In this document: positions 48,268 through 59,818 of the stretch, piece by piece
Numbering within the stretch: position 1 is the first letter of the stretch
Layout of the letters: each line of letters begins with the position of its first letter
Source: Achromobacter agilis
GTDB taxonomy: Bacteria; Pseudomonadota; Gammaproteobacteria; Burkholderiales; Burkholderiaceae_B
Length of the DNA: 64,000 nt
Direction of reading: 5' to 3'
Assembly: GCF_900496965.1 (NCBI RefSeq)
Contig: NZ_UFQB01000001.1
Coordinates: 372,001 to 436,000, forward strand
The notes under the pieces: generated by a model
Seen by the model: the letters and a program-made list of their open reading frames with translations, nothing else
Databases searched by the model: none
Told to the model about the DNA's origin: nothing
Made by a program: the position numbers and the translations under genes

Positions 48268-48597
48268 TTAAGCTCCGACCTTGACCGTGATGTGGCAGGT
48301 CTGCTTCTCGATACGGTTGCCGCGGCCCTTGGCGCGAGCGGAGAAGCGCTTCATCGACTGAGCCTTGTCCACGAAGATCGTGGTGACTTTCAGTTCGTCG
48401 ATATCGGCGCCGTCGTTGTGCTCGGCGTTGGCGATGGCGGACTCGACAGCCTTCTTCAGGATGGCGGCGGCCTTCTTCGGCGAGAAGGTGAGGATGTTCA
48501 GCGCTTGCGAGACCGACTTGCCGCGGATCAGATCCGCAACCAGACGCGTCTTTTGAGCGGAGATGTGAACCCCACGGATAATGGCAGTAGTTTCCAT
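48268..48597 (-). CDS. rplV: 50S ribosomal protein L22
   Basis: 109 residues. [20 protein letters not shown] start, and the tunnel-lining loop with [20 protein letters not shown], the region where macrolide-resistance changes map in other species; nothing odd is visible here. Confidence 0.98.
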   Translation of the reverse strand: METTAIIRGVHISAQKTRLVADLIRGKSVSQALNILTFSPKKAAAILKKAVESAIANAEHNDGADIDELKVTTIFVDKAQSMKRFSARAKGRGNRIEKQTCHITVKVGA

Positions 48598-48600
48598 CGC

Positions 48601-48876
48601 TTACCTCTTCGCCTTCTTGTCCGCGGCGTGACCCTTGAACGTACGGGTCAGCGCGAACTCGCCCAGCTTGTGACCGACCATGTTCTCGTTGATGTACACG
48701 GGAACATGCTGCTTGCCGTTGTGCACAGCGATCGTCAGACCGATGAACTCGGGCAGGATCGTCGAGCGACGCGACCAGGTCTTGATCGGCTTCTTGTCTT
48801 TGCCCGCGACGGCCGTGTCCACCTTTTTGATCAGGTGAGCATCGACAAACGGGCCTTTCTTGATCGAACGTGACAT
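48601..48876 (-). CDS. rpsS: 30S ribosomal protein S19
   Basis: 91 residues: [20 protein letters not shown] and [20 protein letters not shown]. Binds the 30S head with S13. Confidence 0.98.
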   Translation of the reverse strand: MSRSIKKGPFVDAHLIKKVDTAVAGKDKKPIKTWSRRSTILPEFIGLTIAVHNGKQHVPVYINENMVGHKLGEFALTRTFKGHAADKKAKR

Positions 48877-48888
48877 AGTGTTCGCCTC

Positions 48889-49716
48889 TTACTTGCGCTT
48901 GCGCCGTTGGACGATCATATTGCTCGTCCGCTTGTTGCGACGGGTCTTGAAACCCTTCGCCGGAGTGCCCCACGGGCTGACCGGTTCGCGTGCTTCACCG
49001 GTGCGGCCTTCACCGCCACCGTGCGGGTGATCCACCGGGTTCATGGCAACGCCACGGACCGTCGGGCGGACACCGCGCCAACGCATTGCACCGGCCTTGC
49101 CGATTTGGCGCAGGCTGTGTTCTTCGTTACCGACTTCACCGATGGTGGCGCGGCATTCGATGTGCACACGGCGGACTTCACCCGAGCGCAGACGCACCTG
49201 AGCGTAGACGCCTTCGCGAGCCAGCAGGACGGCGGAAGCGCCGGCCGAGCGGACCATCTGGGCACCCTTGCCAGGGATCATTTCGACGCAGTGAATCGTC
49301 GTACCCACCGGGATGTTGCGGATCGGCAGCGTGTTGCCGGCACGGATCGGGGCTTCGATGCCCGACACCAGCGTGGCGCCCACTTCCAGACCGCGCGGAG
49401 CGATGATGTAACGACGTTCGCCGTCGGCGTAGCACAGCAGAGCGATGTGCGCCGTACGGTTGGGGTCATATTCCAGACGCTCGACCTTCGCCGGGATACC
49501 GTCCTTGTCGCGACGGAAGTCGACGACACGGTAGTGCTGCTTGTGGCCACCGCCACGATGACGGATCGTGATGTGACCGTTGTTGTTACGGCCGGAACCA
49601 CGGGTCTTCTTTTCCAGCAGCGGCGCGTAGGGCTCACCCTTGTGCAGGTTGGGGCTAACAACCTTCACCATGCCACGGCGGCCAGCCGAAGTCGGCTTAA
49701 CTTTTACGAGGGCCAT
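48889..49716 (-). CDS. rplB: 50S ribosomal protein L2
   Basis: 275 residues. The [20 protein letters not shown] start, [20 protein letters not shown] and the [16 protein letters not shown] motif, with the conserved histidine near the peptidyl-transferase centre. Confidence 0.98.
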   Translation of the reverse strand: MALVKVKPTSAGRRGMVKVVSPNLHKGEPYAPLLEKKTRGSGRNNNGHITIRHRGGGHKQHYRVVDFRRDKDGIPAKVERLEYDPNRTAHIALLCYADGERRYIIAPRGLEVGATLVSGIEAPIRAGNTLPIRNIPVGTTIHCVEMIPGKGAQMVRSAGASAVLLAREGVYAQVRLRSGEVRRVHIECRATIGEVGNEEHSLRQIGKAGAMRWRGVRPTVRGVAMNPVDHPHGGGEGRTGEAREPVSPWGTPAKGFKTRRNKRTSNMIVQRRKRK

Positions 49717-50013
49717 TTACTTCACCTCCGCAAAGTCGATTTCCTGGCCGTCCTTGAGCGAGACGTAGGCCTTGCGCTCATTGCGACGACGGCCAACGAA
49801 TCGGCCAAAGCGCTTGACTTTGCCCTTACGGTTGAGGACCTGCACGGACTCGACCTGCACCTTGAAGAGCAGTTCGACGGCAGCCTTGATTTCCGGCTTG
49901 GTAGCGTCAGCCACGACACGGAAAGCGACTTGCTGATTCTTCTCGGCAACAAACGTGGCCTTTTCGGTCACGATCGGAGCAAGAATGACTTGCATCAAGC
50001 GTTCAGCGTTCAT
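49717..50013 (-). CDS. rplW: 50S ribosomal protein L23
   Basis: 98 residues. [20 protein letters not shown] and the loop [13 protein letters not shown]. Docking site for trigger factor and SRP. Its start overlaps the rplD stop by four bases (ATGA). Confidence 0.97.
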   Translation of the reverse strand: MNAERLMQVILAPIVTEKATFVAEKNQQVAFRVVADATKPEIKAAVELLFKVQVESVQVLNRKGKVKRFGRFVGRRRNERKAYVSLKDGQEIDFAEVK

Positions 50014-50630
50014 CCCAGCATCTCCTCGAGTTGAGCGATGGCCGGCTTGGTGATCAGCACTTTCTTGTAGTGGACCAGCGACAACGGATCGGCATAACGG
50101 GGCTCGACAACAGCAACGTGCGGCAGGTTGCGAGTGGCGAGGTAAACATTTTCATCAACGCTGTCGGTGATGATCAGGACCGAGTCCAGGCCCAGGCTCT
50201 TCAGCTTTGCAGCGGCGGCCTTGGTCTTGGGCGATTCCAGATCGAACGATTCGACAACGGCGATGCGGTCTTCACGAGCCAGCTGCGACAGGATCGAGCG
50301 GATCCCGGCGCGGTACATCTTCTTGTTGACCTTCTGGCTGAAGTTCTCTTCGGGCGAGTTCGGGAAAGTCCGACCACCGCCACGCCACAGCGGCGACGAA
50401 GTCATACCAGCGCGTGCGCGGCCGGTACCCTTCTGGCGCCAGGGCTTCTTGGTCGAGTGCTTGACTTCAGTGCGATCCTTCTGAGCGCGGTTGCCCGAAC
50501 GGGCGTTGGCTTGGAAAGCCACCACGATCTGATGAATCAGCGCTTCGTTGAAGTCGCGGCCGAAGATCGTGTCGGGCGCGCTAAACGTAGCGGCAGCCTG
50601 ACCTTGGTCATTCAGGAGCTTGAGATCCAT
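50010..50630 (-). CDS. rplD: 50S ribosomal protein L4
   Basis: 206 residues. [20 protein letters not shown] and [17 protein letters not shown] form the tunnel loop. In E. coli L4 represses its own S10 operon through the leader; here the S10 block begins at rplC with its own leader. Confidence 0.98.
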   Translation of the reverse strand: MDLKLLNDQGQAAATFSAPDTIFGRDFNEALIHQIVVAFQANARSGNRAQKDRTEVKHSTKKPWRQKGTGRARAGMTSSPLWRGGGRTFPNSPEENFSQKVNKKMYRAGIRSILSQLAREDRIAVVESFDLESPKTKAAAAKLKSLGLDSVLIITDSVDENVYLATRNLPHVAVVEPRYADPLSLVHYKKVLITKPAIAQLEEMLG

Positions 50631-50634
50631 TTAC

Positions 50635-51324
50635 TTACGCTCCCTTCTTGGCCGGGGCCTTGATGGCCGGACGCACGACGATGTCGGCGCCAGCGTGGCC
50701 GGGGACAGCGCCCTTGACCAGCAGCAGGCCGCGCTCAGCGTCAACGCGAACGACGTCGAGGTTTTGAACGGTGCGGGTGACATCACCCAGGTGACCGGCC
50801 ATGCGCTTACCCGGGAAAATACGGCCCGGATCTTGAGCTTGACCAATCGAGCCCGGGACGCGGTGCGAACGGGAGTTACCGTGCGACGCGCGTTGCGAAC
50901 CGAAATTGTGGCGCTTGATGGTACCGGCGAAGCCTTTACCAATGCTGGTGCCCGTGACGTCGACCTGTTGGCCGGCTTCGAACACCGATTCCACGGCGAT
51001 CACGGCACCAGCCGCAAATTCAGCGGCGCGAGCGGGATCAAGGCGGAATTCTTTGAGGATGCTGCCGGCTTCAGCGCCGGCTTTGGCGTAGTGGCCCGTT
51101 TGCGGCTGAGCCACACGCGAGGCACGACGAGTGCCATAAGCCACTTGGATCGCGGCGTAGCCGTCGGTTTCCAGCGACTTAACTTGGGTCACGCGGTTGT
51201 TCGACACGTCCAGCACGGTCACCGGGATGGATTCACCTTCCTCGGTAAAAATGCGGGTCATGCCGACCTTGCGACCCACCAGCCCCAGCCGGTGAGCGGC
51301 GGGCGTGGGTGTCGAATTCGACAT
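50635..51324 (-). CDS. rplC: 50S ribosomal protein L3
   Basis: 229 residues from [24 protein letters not shown] seven bases upstream sets this start over longer frames. [20 protein letters not shown] is the conserved loop near the peptidyl-transferase centre, with the methylated Gln region. First gene of the S10 block in this genome, since rpsJ is cut off by a terminator. Confidence 0.97.
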   Translation of the reverse strand: MSNSTPTPAAHRLGLVGRKVGMTRIFTEEGESIPVTVLDVSNNRVTQVKSLETDGYAAIQVAYGTRRASRVAQPQTGHYAKAGAEAGSILKEFRLDPARAAEFAAGAVIAVESVFEAGQQVDVTGTSIGKGFAGTIKRHNFGSQRASHGNSRSHRVPGSIGQAQDPGRIFPGKRMAGHLGDVTRTVQNLDVVRVDAERGLLLVKGAVPGHAGADIVVRPAIKAPAKKGA

Positions 51325-51554
51325 CGTTTTCTCCATTCCCGACTGCGATTGGTCGGGGCTAATCAGGCAAAAGGTAACGGCCTTTGCCCTACGACTATGT
51401 TCAGCCTGGCTTTCATTCGGGCCCGCCCCCAAAGGGATTGGCCTTCCTTTCATCCATAGCTGCTCTTGCCACAAAATGGCAAGCTTGGCATATTAGCACG
51501 TTTTTTTCAGGCAGCACAAGCACTTAGCGCGATCAAGCGTTGTGCGCAGAAAAC
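51325..51554 (-). other. Leader and promoter region of the rplC-rpsQ block
   Basis: No gene. From a predicted start near 51483 the leader is about 160 bases. Right at that start lies the perfect inverted repeat CTTGCCA/TGGCAAG (51465-51471 and 51477-51483). It may stabilise the message or take part in control by L4, but it does not obviously resemble the E. coli S10 leader. Confidence 0.5.
51490..51519 (-). promoter_or_regulatory. Promoter of the rplC-rpsQ (S10) block
   Basis: On the minus strand an extended -10, TGCTAATAT (core 51490-51495), follows TTGTGC (51514-51519) with an 18-base spacer. The extended -10 compensates for the imperfect -35. Confidence 0.65.
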
Positions 51555-51592
51555 AAAATGGCCGCACTCCAAGGGAATGCGGCCATTTTTTT
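51555..51592. terminator. Terminator after rpsJ
   Basis: AAAATGGCCGCA (51555-51566) pairs perfectly with TGCGGCCATTTT (51578-51589). T-rich stretches follow on both strands, so it can work in both directions. It separates rpsJ from rplC. Confidence 0.9.
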
Positions 51593-51627
51593 CGAGCCTA
51601 CCGGCGAAGGTAGCAGGCCCGATATGC

Positions 51628-51939
51628 TTACTGCAGCGCGATTTCTACGTCGACGCCGGCCGGCAGGTCCAGACGCATCAGGGCGTCAACGGTCTTGTCG
51701 GTGGGATCCACGATGTCCATCAGGCGCTGATGGGTACGGATTTCGAACTGGTCGCGCGACGTCTTGTTCACGTGCGGCGAACGCAGGACGTCGTAGCGGC
51801 GGATACGCGTGGGCAGCGGCACCGGGCCACGGACAACGGCGCCGGTACGCTTGGCGGTATCGACGATTTCAGCGGCCGATTGATCGATCAGCTTGTAATC
51901 GAAGGCTTTCAAGCGGATACGGATCTTTTGGTTTTTCAT
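51628..51939 (-). CDS. rpsJ: 30S ribosomal protein S10 / transcription factor NusE
   Basis: 103 residues: [20 protein letters not shown] start and [20 protein letters not shown]. Also acts in antitermination as NusE. It lies after tuf and before a terminator, so it behaves as the tail of the str block rather than the head of the S10 block. Confidence 0.98.
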   Translation of the reverse strand: MKNQKIRIRLKAFDYKLIDQSAAEIVDTAKRTGAVVRGPVPLPTRIRRYDVLRSPHVNKTSRDQFEIRTHQRLMDIVDPTDKTVDALMRLDLPAGVDVEIALQ

Positions 51940-51962
51940 GGCGTTTCCTAAAGAACGAAAGA

Positions 51963-51984
51963 CGAGGGCGGCATTGCGCCCTCG
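51963..51984 (-). terminator. Hairpin between tuf and rpsJ
   Basis: CGAGGGCG (51963-51970) pairs with CGCCCTCG (51977-51984). On the minus strand a T-rich but interrupted tract follows, so it may be a partial terminator that lowers rpsJ relative to tuf. Confidence 0.6.
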
Positions 51985-52013
51985 CTGGTTGGGTGCTGCT
52001 TAACTGATCCCGA

Positions 52014-53204
<1,191 letters not shown>

Positions 53205-53281
53205 GATCTCTATCCTTTGACTTTCAAGGAAACTTTGATATCTGCCGGGACCGCCTTATGGACGGACCCGGCAAGGGTTAT

Positions 53282-55384
53282 TTACTTGGCCCGAGCGGCG
53301 ATGACTTCGTCAGCGACGTTCTTGGGGGCCTCGGAGTAATGCTTGAATTCCATCGTGTACGTGGCACGGCCTTGCGTCAGCGAACGCAGGTTCGTGGCGT
53401 AACCGAACATCTCGGCCAGCGGAACTTCGGCCTTGATGGTCTTGCCACCGCCAACCATGTCATCCATGCCCTGAACCATGCCGCGACGCGAGGACAGATC
53501 GCCCATCACCGTACCAGCGTAGTCTTCAGGCGTTTCGACTTCAACGGCCATCATCGGTTCCAGCAGCACGGGGCTAGCCTTGCGCATGCCTTCCTTGAAT
53601 GCCATCGAGCCGGCCATCTTGAACGCGTTTTCGTTCGAGTCCACGTCGTGGTACGAACCGAAGAACAGCGTGACCTTGACGTCCACGACCGGGTAGCCGG
53701 CCAGGATGCCCGACGGCAACGTTTCCGTGATGCCCTTGTCCACCGCGGGGATGAACTCGCGCGGCACAACGCCGCCCTTGATGGCGTCCACGAACTCGTA
53801 GCCACCGCCCGGCGGGAGCGGTTCGACCTTCAGGACCACGTGACCGTACTGACCACGACCGCCCGACTGCTTGACGAACTTGCCTTCGACTTCTTCGCAG
53901 GTCTTGCGGATGGTTTCGCGGTAGGCCACCTGGGGCTTGCCGACGTTCGCTTCCACGCCGAATTCGCGCTTCATGCGGTCGACCAGAATTTCCAGGTGCA
54001 ACTCGCCCATGCCGGAAATGATGGTCTGGCCGGATTCTTCGTCGCTGCGCACGCGGAACGACGGATCTTCCTGCGCCAGGCGCGACAGCGCCAGGCCCAT
54101 CTTTTCCTGGTCAGCCTTGGACTTGGGTTCCACGGCCTGCGAAATCACGGGCTCGGGGAATTCCATGCGCTCCAGCGTCACGTGCGAATCGACATCGCAC
54201 AGCGTTTCGCCGGTGGTCACGTCCTTCAGGCCCACGACGGCGGCGATGTCGCCAGCCAGAACTTCCTTGATTTCCTCGCGGTTGTTCGCGTGCATCTGCA
54301 GGATGCGGCCGATACGTTCCTTCTTGCCCTTGATCGGGTTGTAAACGGTGTCGCCCGACTTCAGGACGCCCGAGTACACGCGGACGAAGGTCAGCTGGCC
54401 GACGAACGGGTCCGTCATCAGCTTGAAGGCCAGAGCCGAGAACTTCTCGCTGTCGTCGGCGCTGCGCTTGACTTCGTTGCCGGCGTCATCGGTGCCTTCG
54501 ACCGGCGGAATGTCGACCGGCGAGGGCAGGTAGTCGATGACGGCGTCGAGCATGCGCTGCACGCCCTTGTTCTTGAAGGCGGTGCCGCACAGCATCGGCT
54601 GGATTTCGCCGGCGATGGTGCGCTGGCGGATGGCCAGGTTGATCTCGGCTTCGTCCAGCGAACCAGTCTCGAGGTACTTGTTCATCAGTTCCTCGGACGA
54701 CTCGGCAGCCGCCTCGACCAGCTTTTCACGCCATTCTTCGGCGGTGCTTTGCAGTTCGGCCGGAATGTCTTCGTAGTCGAATTTGATGCCCTGGCTGGCT
54801 TCGTCCCAGATGATCGCTTTCATCTTGACGAGGTCGATGACGCCCTTGAAGGTGTCTTCGGCGCCGATGGGGATCACCACGGGCACCGGATTGGCGCGCA
54901 GGCGCATCTTCAGCTGCTCGTAGACCTTGAAGAAGTTGGCACCGGTACGGTCCATCTTGTTCACGAAGGCCAGACGCGGCACGCCGTACTTGTTGGCTTG
55001 GCGCCACACGGTTTCGGACTGAGGCTGAACACCGCCCACCGCGCAGTAGACCATGCAGGCACCGTCCAGGACGCGCATGGAACGCTCCACCTCGATGGTG
55101 AAGTCCACGTGCCCCGGGGTGTCGATGATGTTGATGCGGTGTTCGGGATAGTTCTTAGCCATGCCACGCCAAAACGCCGTCGTAGCTGCCGACGTAATGG
55201 TGATGCCACGCTCTTGCTCTTGTTCCATCCAGTCCATGGTGGCTGCGCCATCATGCACTTCGCCAATCTTGTGATTGACGCCGGTGTAGAACAGGATGCG
55301 TTCGGTCGTGGTGGTTTTCCCTGCATCGATGTGCGCAGAGATACCAATGTTGCGATAGCGCTCGATCGGGGTTTTGCGGGCCAT
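53282..55384 (-). CDS. fusA: Elongation factor G
   Basis: 700 residues. The GTPase domain ([34 protein letters not shown]) is followed by domains II-V, with [16 protein letters not shown] in domain IV. Catalyses translocation and, with RRF, ribosome recycling. Confidence 0.98.
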   Translation of the reverse strand: MARKTPIERYRNIGISAHIDAGKTTTTERILFYTGVNHKIGEVHDGAATMDWMEQEQERGITITSAATTAFWRGMAKNYPEHRINIIDTPGHVDFTIEVERSMRVLDGACMVYCAVGGVQPQSETVWRQANKYGVPRLAFVNKMDRTGANFFKVYEQLKMRLRANPVPVVIPIGAEDTFKGVIDLVKMKAIIWDEASQGIKFDYEDIPAELQSTAEEWREKLVEAAAESSEELMNKYLETGSLDEAEINLAIRQRTIAGEIQPMLCGTAFKNKGVQRMLDAVIDYLPSPVDIPPVEGTDDAGNEVKRSADDSEKFSALAFKLMTDPFVGQLTFVRVYSGVLKSGDTVYNPIKGKKERIGRILQMHANNREEIKEVLAGDIAAVVGLKDVTTGETLCDVDSHVTLERMEFPEPVISQAVEPKSKADQEKMGLALSRLAQEDPSFRVRSDEESGQTIISGMGELHLEILVDRMKREFGVEANVGKPQVAYRETIRKTCEEVEGKFVKQSGGRGQYGHVVLKVEPLPPGGGYEFVDAIKGGVVPREFIPAVDKGITETLPSGILAGYPVVDVKVTLFFGSYHDVDSNENAFKMAGSMAFKEGMRKASPVLLEPMMAVEVETPEDYAGTVMGDLSSRRGMVQGMDDMVGGGKTIKAEVPLAEMFGYATNLRSLTQGRATYTMEFKHYSEAPKNVADEVIAARAK

Positions 55385-55402
55385 GGTGGGTTAGTCCTTA
55401 AA

Positions 55403-55873
55403 TTACCAGCGGAAATGGCTGAAGGCCTTGTTGGCCTCTGCCATCTTGTGCGTGTCTTCGCGCTTCTTCATCGCGGCGCCACGACCTTCGGAGGCGTCGA
55501 TCAGTTCGCCAGCAAGACGCAGATCCATCGACTTCTCGCCACGCTTCTTGGCGGCTTCACGGAGCCAACGCATAGCCAGGGCCAGGCGGCGCACGGGGCG
55601 CACTTCAACCGGCACTTGGTAGTTGGCACCGCCAACGCGGCGGCTCTTCACTTCGACGATCGGCTTGATGTTGTTGATCGCCAGGCTGAAAACCTCGATC
55701 GGCTCCTTGCCGGTCTTGGTTTGCACTTGCTCGAGGGCGCCATAGACGATGCGCTCGGCGACGGCCTTCTTGCCGTCCAGCATGACGACGTTCATGAACT
55801 TGGCGAGCTCGACGCTGCCGAACTTGGGATCGGGCAGAATCTCGCGCTTGGGTACTTCGCGACGACGGGGCAT
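55403..55873 (-). CDS. rpsG: 30S ribosomal protein S7
   Basis: 156 residues: [20 protein letters not shown] start and [20 protein letters not shown] end. In E. coli S7 represses the str operon through the rpsL-rpsG gap. The same gap here is 166 bases and holds a CCGTGT/ACACGG hairpin. Confidence 0.98.
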   Translation of the reverse strand: MPRRREVPKREILPDPKFGSVELAKFMNVVMLDGKKAVAERIVYGALEQVQTKTGKEPIEVFSLAINNIKPIVEVKSRRVGGANYQVPVEVRPVRRLALAMRWLREAAKKRGEKSMDLRLAGELIDASEGRGAAMKKREDTHKMAEANKAFSHFRW

Positions 55874-56039
55874 TGTTGCTTCCTTGTGTCTGTTCAGTTG
55901 AACCGTGTTTCATTACACGGCCATGGCCGCCCAATGGGACGACCCCTTACGTGCCGCGCACCTTCCTGTATTCCGGACGGCGCGGTTGCACTTCCCTCGT
56001 GACGGACGTCCGCCACTGCGGGGTACTACCGACTCGTTA

Positions 56040-56417
56040 TTAAGCCTTCTTCGGGCGCTTGGCGCCGTACTTCGAGCGGGCTTGCTTACGGTCCTTGACG
56101 CCTTGCAGGTCGAGGGAACCGCGCACGATGTGATAACGCACACCGGGCAAGTCCTTCACACGACCGCCGCGCACCAGAACCACCGAGTGCTCTTGCAGGT
56201 TGTGGCCTTCACCGCCGATGTACGAAATGACTTCGTAACCGTTGGTCAGACGCACTTTGGCAACCTTACGCAGAGCGGAGTTCGGCTTCTTGGGGGTGGT
56301 GGTGTACACGCGAGTGCACACGCCGCGGCGTTGCGGGCAGTTTTCGAGCGCGGGGCTCTTGCTTTTGATGATGCTGACTTCGCGCGGCTTGCGCACGAGT
56401 TGGCTAATGGTAGGCAT
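56040..56417 (-). CDS. rpsL: 30S ribosomal protein S12
   Basis: 125 residues: [20 protein letters not shown] and [20 protein letters not shown]. Lys at the streptomycin position within KKPNS and in [16 protein letters not shown], so no resistance-type change is visible. First gene of the str block. Confidence 0.98.
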
Positions 56418-56966
56418 GACCTTTGAAATCCCTTTTACGTACCACTGGTAAGTACTTGCGTACTAGTCTCCTAAGGCGGTGAGCTTCGGAGAAGGCAGTT
56501 CGCGCAAAACCGCCTCAAACGTTCGTATACGTAAAAGAGCGGGTTTGCCAACAAACTGTGACAAAACGCACAAGACCGGGTGCCGTGGGGTAGATGCCGC
56601 GGGGAAACCCCGCTGTGTGCCATGAAACGAAAGGCTCGTGACGCACCCCGTTTCCTGACCCTGAACTTCCGACCCTACCGCGACCAGATTTTGCGCGCGA
56701 AATAAAGCAGTTAGCCCTTTAGCATAACTGAGATTCGGGCGCACTGTCAAAGAATTTTGTAAATCCCGCGAGGCCGCGCGTTGCCGGCAGAAGACGGCCT
56801 GTTAGGCGCCAGTCATGAGAATTGGGGCCATATAGTTGGGCATTCCGGATGGGAATCCAGGACATATCCGGGGGAAATCCGGGAACAAAACCGAATCCGC
56901 GCCCGAGGCCGCGGGCAGCTGCGGCGAGGGTCCAGTGTACCCGCCCCTCGCCTTTCTTTCTATCTG
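56418..56966. other. Leader of the str operon and 3' region of the degenerate-receiver gene
   Basis: No gene in 549 bases. 56418-56714 is the predicted str leader (about 297 bases), containing a GCGGGG/CCCCGC hairpin near 56599-56612. 56760-56966 is downstream of the regulator gene and contains several ATCCGGG-type repeats near 56850-56882; I see no classical terminator there. Confidence 0.5.
56721..56750 (-). promoter_or_regulatory. Promoter of the str operon
   Basis: On the minus strand a perfect TTGACA (56745-56750) precedes TATGCT (56721-56726) by 18 bases. Confidence 0.65.
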
Positions 56967-57668
56967 CTATTGGTCGGCGAAAAGATAGCCGCTGCCGTAG
57001 ACCGTGCGGATCGGCAGTATCACGCCGGCCAGTTCGGCCTTGCGGCGCAGCCGGCTGACGATCACGTCGATGCTGCGGGACCCGCTGGCCCTTGCGGTGC
57101 CGCCCTCGACCTGCAGTTCTTCGCCCAATTCGGACCGTCCGACCGCCCTGCCCGCCACGTCCAGCAGCGAACGCACGATCAGGCGCTCGTTGGCCGACAG
57201 CGAGATGGTCGTTCCCGAAGGCGCGGCCAGCGTCCAGCCCTGGTCGCGCAGTTCCCATTGGCCATTCGCGGGCGTGTCTCCCAGGGCCTCGTCCAGCCCC
57301 GCGGGCAGGCGGCGCGCCAGGGACAGCAGGATGCAGGCCAGCTCGCGCGGATCCTGCGGCTCGGGAAGGCAGGCGTCCGCGCCGCTTTGCAGGCAGCGCA
57401 GCCGGCTATCCAAGGACAGGTTGCTTCCCGTCACCACGATACCCAGGGACGAAGCGCCGCGCAGCCGCGCCACGAGGGCATAGCCGATTTCTCCCAGCGT
57501 CCCGACGTCCAGGACCACCACGTCGTAGACGCCGCCGTTAAGCAATCCGAACAATTCCAGGGACGTAGAGCAGCCGCGGGCGGAAATGCCGGCCTGCAGC
57601 AAAGCGGACACAGCGACCCCGCGGGCCGCTTCGTCCGGTGACATCATAAGTATGCGCAATTGATTCAT
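56967..57668 (-). CDS. OmpR-type regulator with a degenerate receiver domain
   Basis: 233 residues from MNQLRILMMSPDEAAR. Residues 1-120 look like a receiver: the phospho-acceptor position is kept (D54 in VVVLDVG) and so is T80. But the N-terminal acidic pair appears replaced by Ser-Pro (S10-P11) and the invariant Lys is E103 (LPEPQDP where the neighbour has IVKPLRP). Residues ~135-230 are a normal winged helix with SGSRSIDVIVSRLRRKAELA and TVYGSGYLF. It therefore probably binds DNA without normal phosphorylation control. Divergent from a canonical regulator 257 bases away, which suggests the two work on the shared region. Confidence 0.9.
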   Translation of the reverse strand: MNQLRILMMSPDEAARGVAVSALLQAGISARGCSTSLELFGLLNGGVYDVVVLDVGTLGEIGYALVARLRGASSLGIVVTGSNLSLDSRLRCLQSGADACLPEPQDPRELACILLSLARRLPAGLDEALGDTPANGQWELRDQGWTLAAPSGTTISLSANERLIVRSLLDVAGRAVGRSELGEELQVEGGTARASGSRSIDVIVSRLRRKAELAGVILPIRTVYGSGYLFADQ

Positions 57669-57925
57669 AGTTGTTCCACCCAGCCAATTCAACCCGCTCA
57701 CTTCAGTGCTGCCGGCGATGGGGCGATTGAGACAGTGTGGCGCGCTGCCACGCAACAACTCCAGTCAAGATTCGTCAACTTTGCAATGTTTGACAGTTCT
57801 TGGCATAACGTAGCCATCGGGGACACTACCCGAGTTATCATTCGTCTACTCGAATTCCCTTACCCTCTTGCAGTAGGGCGCCTTAGCGCGCGCTTGCGTA
57901 GCAAACCTTCGCGAGAACACGTCTG
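57669..57925. other. Region between the two divergent response regulators
   Basis: 257 bases without a gene. TTGACA at 57790-57795 reads toward the canonical regulator but I find no good -10 at 16-18 bases. No clear palindrome was found. Confidence 0.4.
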
Positions 57926-58642
57926 ATGAAAATCGCGTCGCTGGAAGATGACCTGGACCAAGCACGCCGCATCCAGCAAGTCTTGACCACCGCGGGCTAC
58001 ACCTGCACCAGTTACCATCAAAGCCGGGATCTTCTGGCCGCATTGCGCGCCGAGCGCTTCGACCTGGTACTGCTGGACTGGCACTTGCCTGATATCGACG
58101 GCGACGATGTAGTGCGCTGGCTGCGCGCCAATATCGGCCCACGCATACCGGTCATTTTCCTGACCAACCGTTCCAGCGAGGACGATCTGGTGGAAGGCCT
58201 GCGCGCCGGCGCCGACGACTACATCGTCAAGCCCTTGCGCCCCCAGGAATTGTTGGCCCGCGTCGCGGCATTGCTGCGCCGCAGCCAGATCGCCGAGCCG
58301 GCCAACGACGGATTCGACGTCGCGCGCTACAGCATCGAACCCGCTGCCCGCGTGATCTCGCTGGATTCCACCCCGGTCGCGCTGGCGCCGAAGGAATTCG
58401 ACCTGGCGCTGCTGTTCTTCCGCAATATCGGCCGCCTGATGTCGCGCGACGTCCTGGCCGAATGCGTCTGGAACCGGGAAATCCCCGCCACCTCCCGCAC
58501 CCTGGACACGCATTTGTCGAACATTCGGCAAAAGCTCCAGCTGCGTCCCGAGCATGGCGTGCGCCTCTCTTCCTCTTACGCCCTCGGCTACCGGCTCGAG
58601 CTGGCCAGCCCGGCCGAGGACGTTCCCCCCAATCCGCAGTAA
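57926..58642 (+). CDS. OmpR-family response regulator
   Basis: 238 residues. Canonical receiver: acidic residues E7-D8-D9, phospho-acceptor D51 in VLLDWHLPD, T80 and K102 in IVKP. The C-terminal winged helix has TLDTHLSNIRQKLQ and SSYALGYRLE. It is followed in the same direction by the LysM-FecR gene and the CHASE2 histidine kinase, its most likely partner. Confidence 0.93.
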   Translation: MKIASLEDDLDQARRIQQVLTTAGYTCTSYHQSRDLLAALRAERFDLVLLDWHLPDIDGDDVVRWLRANIGPRIPVIFLTNRSSEDDLVEGLRAGADDYIVKPLRPQELLARVAALLRRSQIAEPANDGFDVARYSIEPAARVISLDSTPVALAPKEFDLALLFFRNIGRLMSRDVLAECVWNREIPATSRTLDTHLSNIRQKLQLRPEHGVRLSSSYALGYRLELASPAEDVPPNPQ

Positions 58643-58677
58643 GTGCGCCCCCGCGCATTCCCGGAGAATTGATCGAC

Positions 58678-59787
58678 ATGAGCCGCTGCCGCGCGCTTTC
58701 TTTGCTTGTCCTGATGTCCTGCCTGATGCTCACGGCCCCGGCGCGCAGCCAGCCGGCCGGCGCGCTTGGAGACAATTTCATCTATCGGGTCCGCCAAGGC
58801 GACACCCTGATCGACCTTGCCACCCGGTACACGCGCAACGAGGCCAATTGGAACCACCTGCAGACACTGAACCGGGTCGTCACGCCGGAACTCCTGCCCG
58901 TGGGCCTGGAACTGCGCATCCCGCTTTCCATGATCCCGGAACGCGCCGCCAACGCGCGCGTGGTGCACGTCAGCGGCCAGGCGGACATCGATGGCAAATC
59001 CCTGCGGACCGGTGACACCGTGGCCGAAGGCAGCACCGTCGCCACGGCTGCCAACGGTTTCGTCACGCTGGAATTGGCCGACGGCTCCAAGCTGACCCTG
59101 CCTGCCGGCGGAGCGGTCGAGCTGACCCGCCTGCGCCAATTCGAAGGCACCTCGCTGACCGACTCGATCGTCCAGGTGCGGCGGGGCGGGGTCGAGTCTT
59201 CCGTGGCCCCCGCAGGAGAAGGCGTCGGCCGCTTCGAAGTCCGTACCCCGGTCGCAGTGACCGGCGTGCGCGGCACGCGGTTCCGGGTGCAAAGCAGCGA
59301 ACACGGCGTGCACAGCGAAGTGCTGGAAGGCAGCGTGCGCCTGCAACCCCATGCGCCGGGCGCCCGCCCCGACAAGCCGGTCGCGGTAGCCAAGGGCTAT
59401 GGCGCGGCGGTCGGCGCGGATGGCGTCGTCTCGGGTGTGCGTACCCTGCTCGACGCGCCGCAGCTGGGCGAGCCGGCACGCGCGGGTGGCGGCGCCTGGA
59501 CCGCCGACGTGTCTCCCGTGGCCGGCGCGCAAAGCTACCTGGTGCGCGTATCGCGCGATGCCGAGGGCACGTTGCCGGTATCGTCGGCAAGATTCCCCGG
59601 CACCGACATCCGCTTTTCCGCGCCCGGACCTGGCACCTATTACGTATCGGTGCGCGCGGTCGACGACCTGGGCCTGAGCGGCAAGGACGCGATCGCGACC
59701 TTCGAAGGCGCGAACCAGCTCATGACTTCCTACGGTCTGGGCGTGGCAAGCGGCACGGGCGGCTTCATCACGCTCACCGAGTACTAG
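58678..59787 (+). CDS. LysM and FecR domain periplasmic protein
   Basis: 369 residues. A signal peptide (about 1-25, ending Ala-Arg-Ser-Gln) leads into a LysM peptidoglycan-binding motif at ~34-82 (YRVRQGDTLIDLATRY). A FecR-like domain follows (about 95-220, VHVSGQADIDGKSLRTGD, then GVRGTRFRV). The last ~130 residues include a fibronectin-like beta domain (SPVAGAQSYLVRVSRDAE). It is predicted to sit on peptidoglycan. I used the ATG preceded by CGGAGAA; a longer frame overlaps the regulator. With the kinase downstream it suggests cell-wall sensing. Confidence 0.9.
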   Translation: MSRCRALSLLVLMSCLMLTAPARSQPAGALGDNFIYRVRQGDTLIDLATRYTRNEANWNHLQTLNRVVTPELLPVGLELRIPLSMIPERAANARVVHVSGQADIDGKSLRTGDTVAEGSTVATAANGFVTLELADGSKLTLPAGGAVELTRLRQFEGTSLTDSIVQVRRGGVESSVAPAGEGVGRFEVRTPVAVTGVRGTRFRVQSSEHGVHSEVLEGSVRLQPHAPGARPDKPVAVAKGYGAAVGADGVVSGVRTLLDAPQLGEPARAGGGAWTADVSPVAGAQSYLVRVSRDAEGTLPVSSARFPGTDIRFSAPGPGTYYVSVRAVDDLGLSGKDAIATFEGANQLMTSYGLGVASGTGGFITLTEY

Positions 59788-59818
59788 GGCCCGCCGCCGG
59801 CACCCGGGAAGAAACCTC

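Noticed and set aside
53258..56002. 914-residue open frame antisense to fusA and rpsG
   Set aside because: It mirrors two universally conserved genes; the product is His/Val/Gly-rich without motifs.
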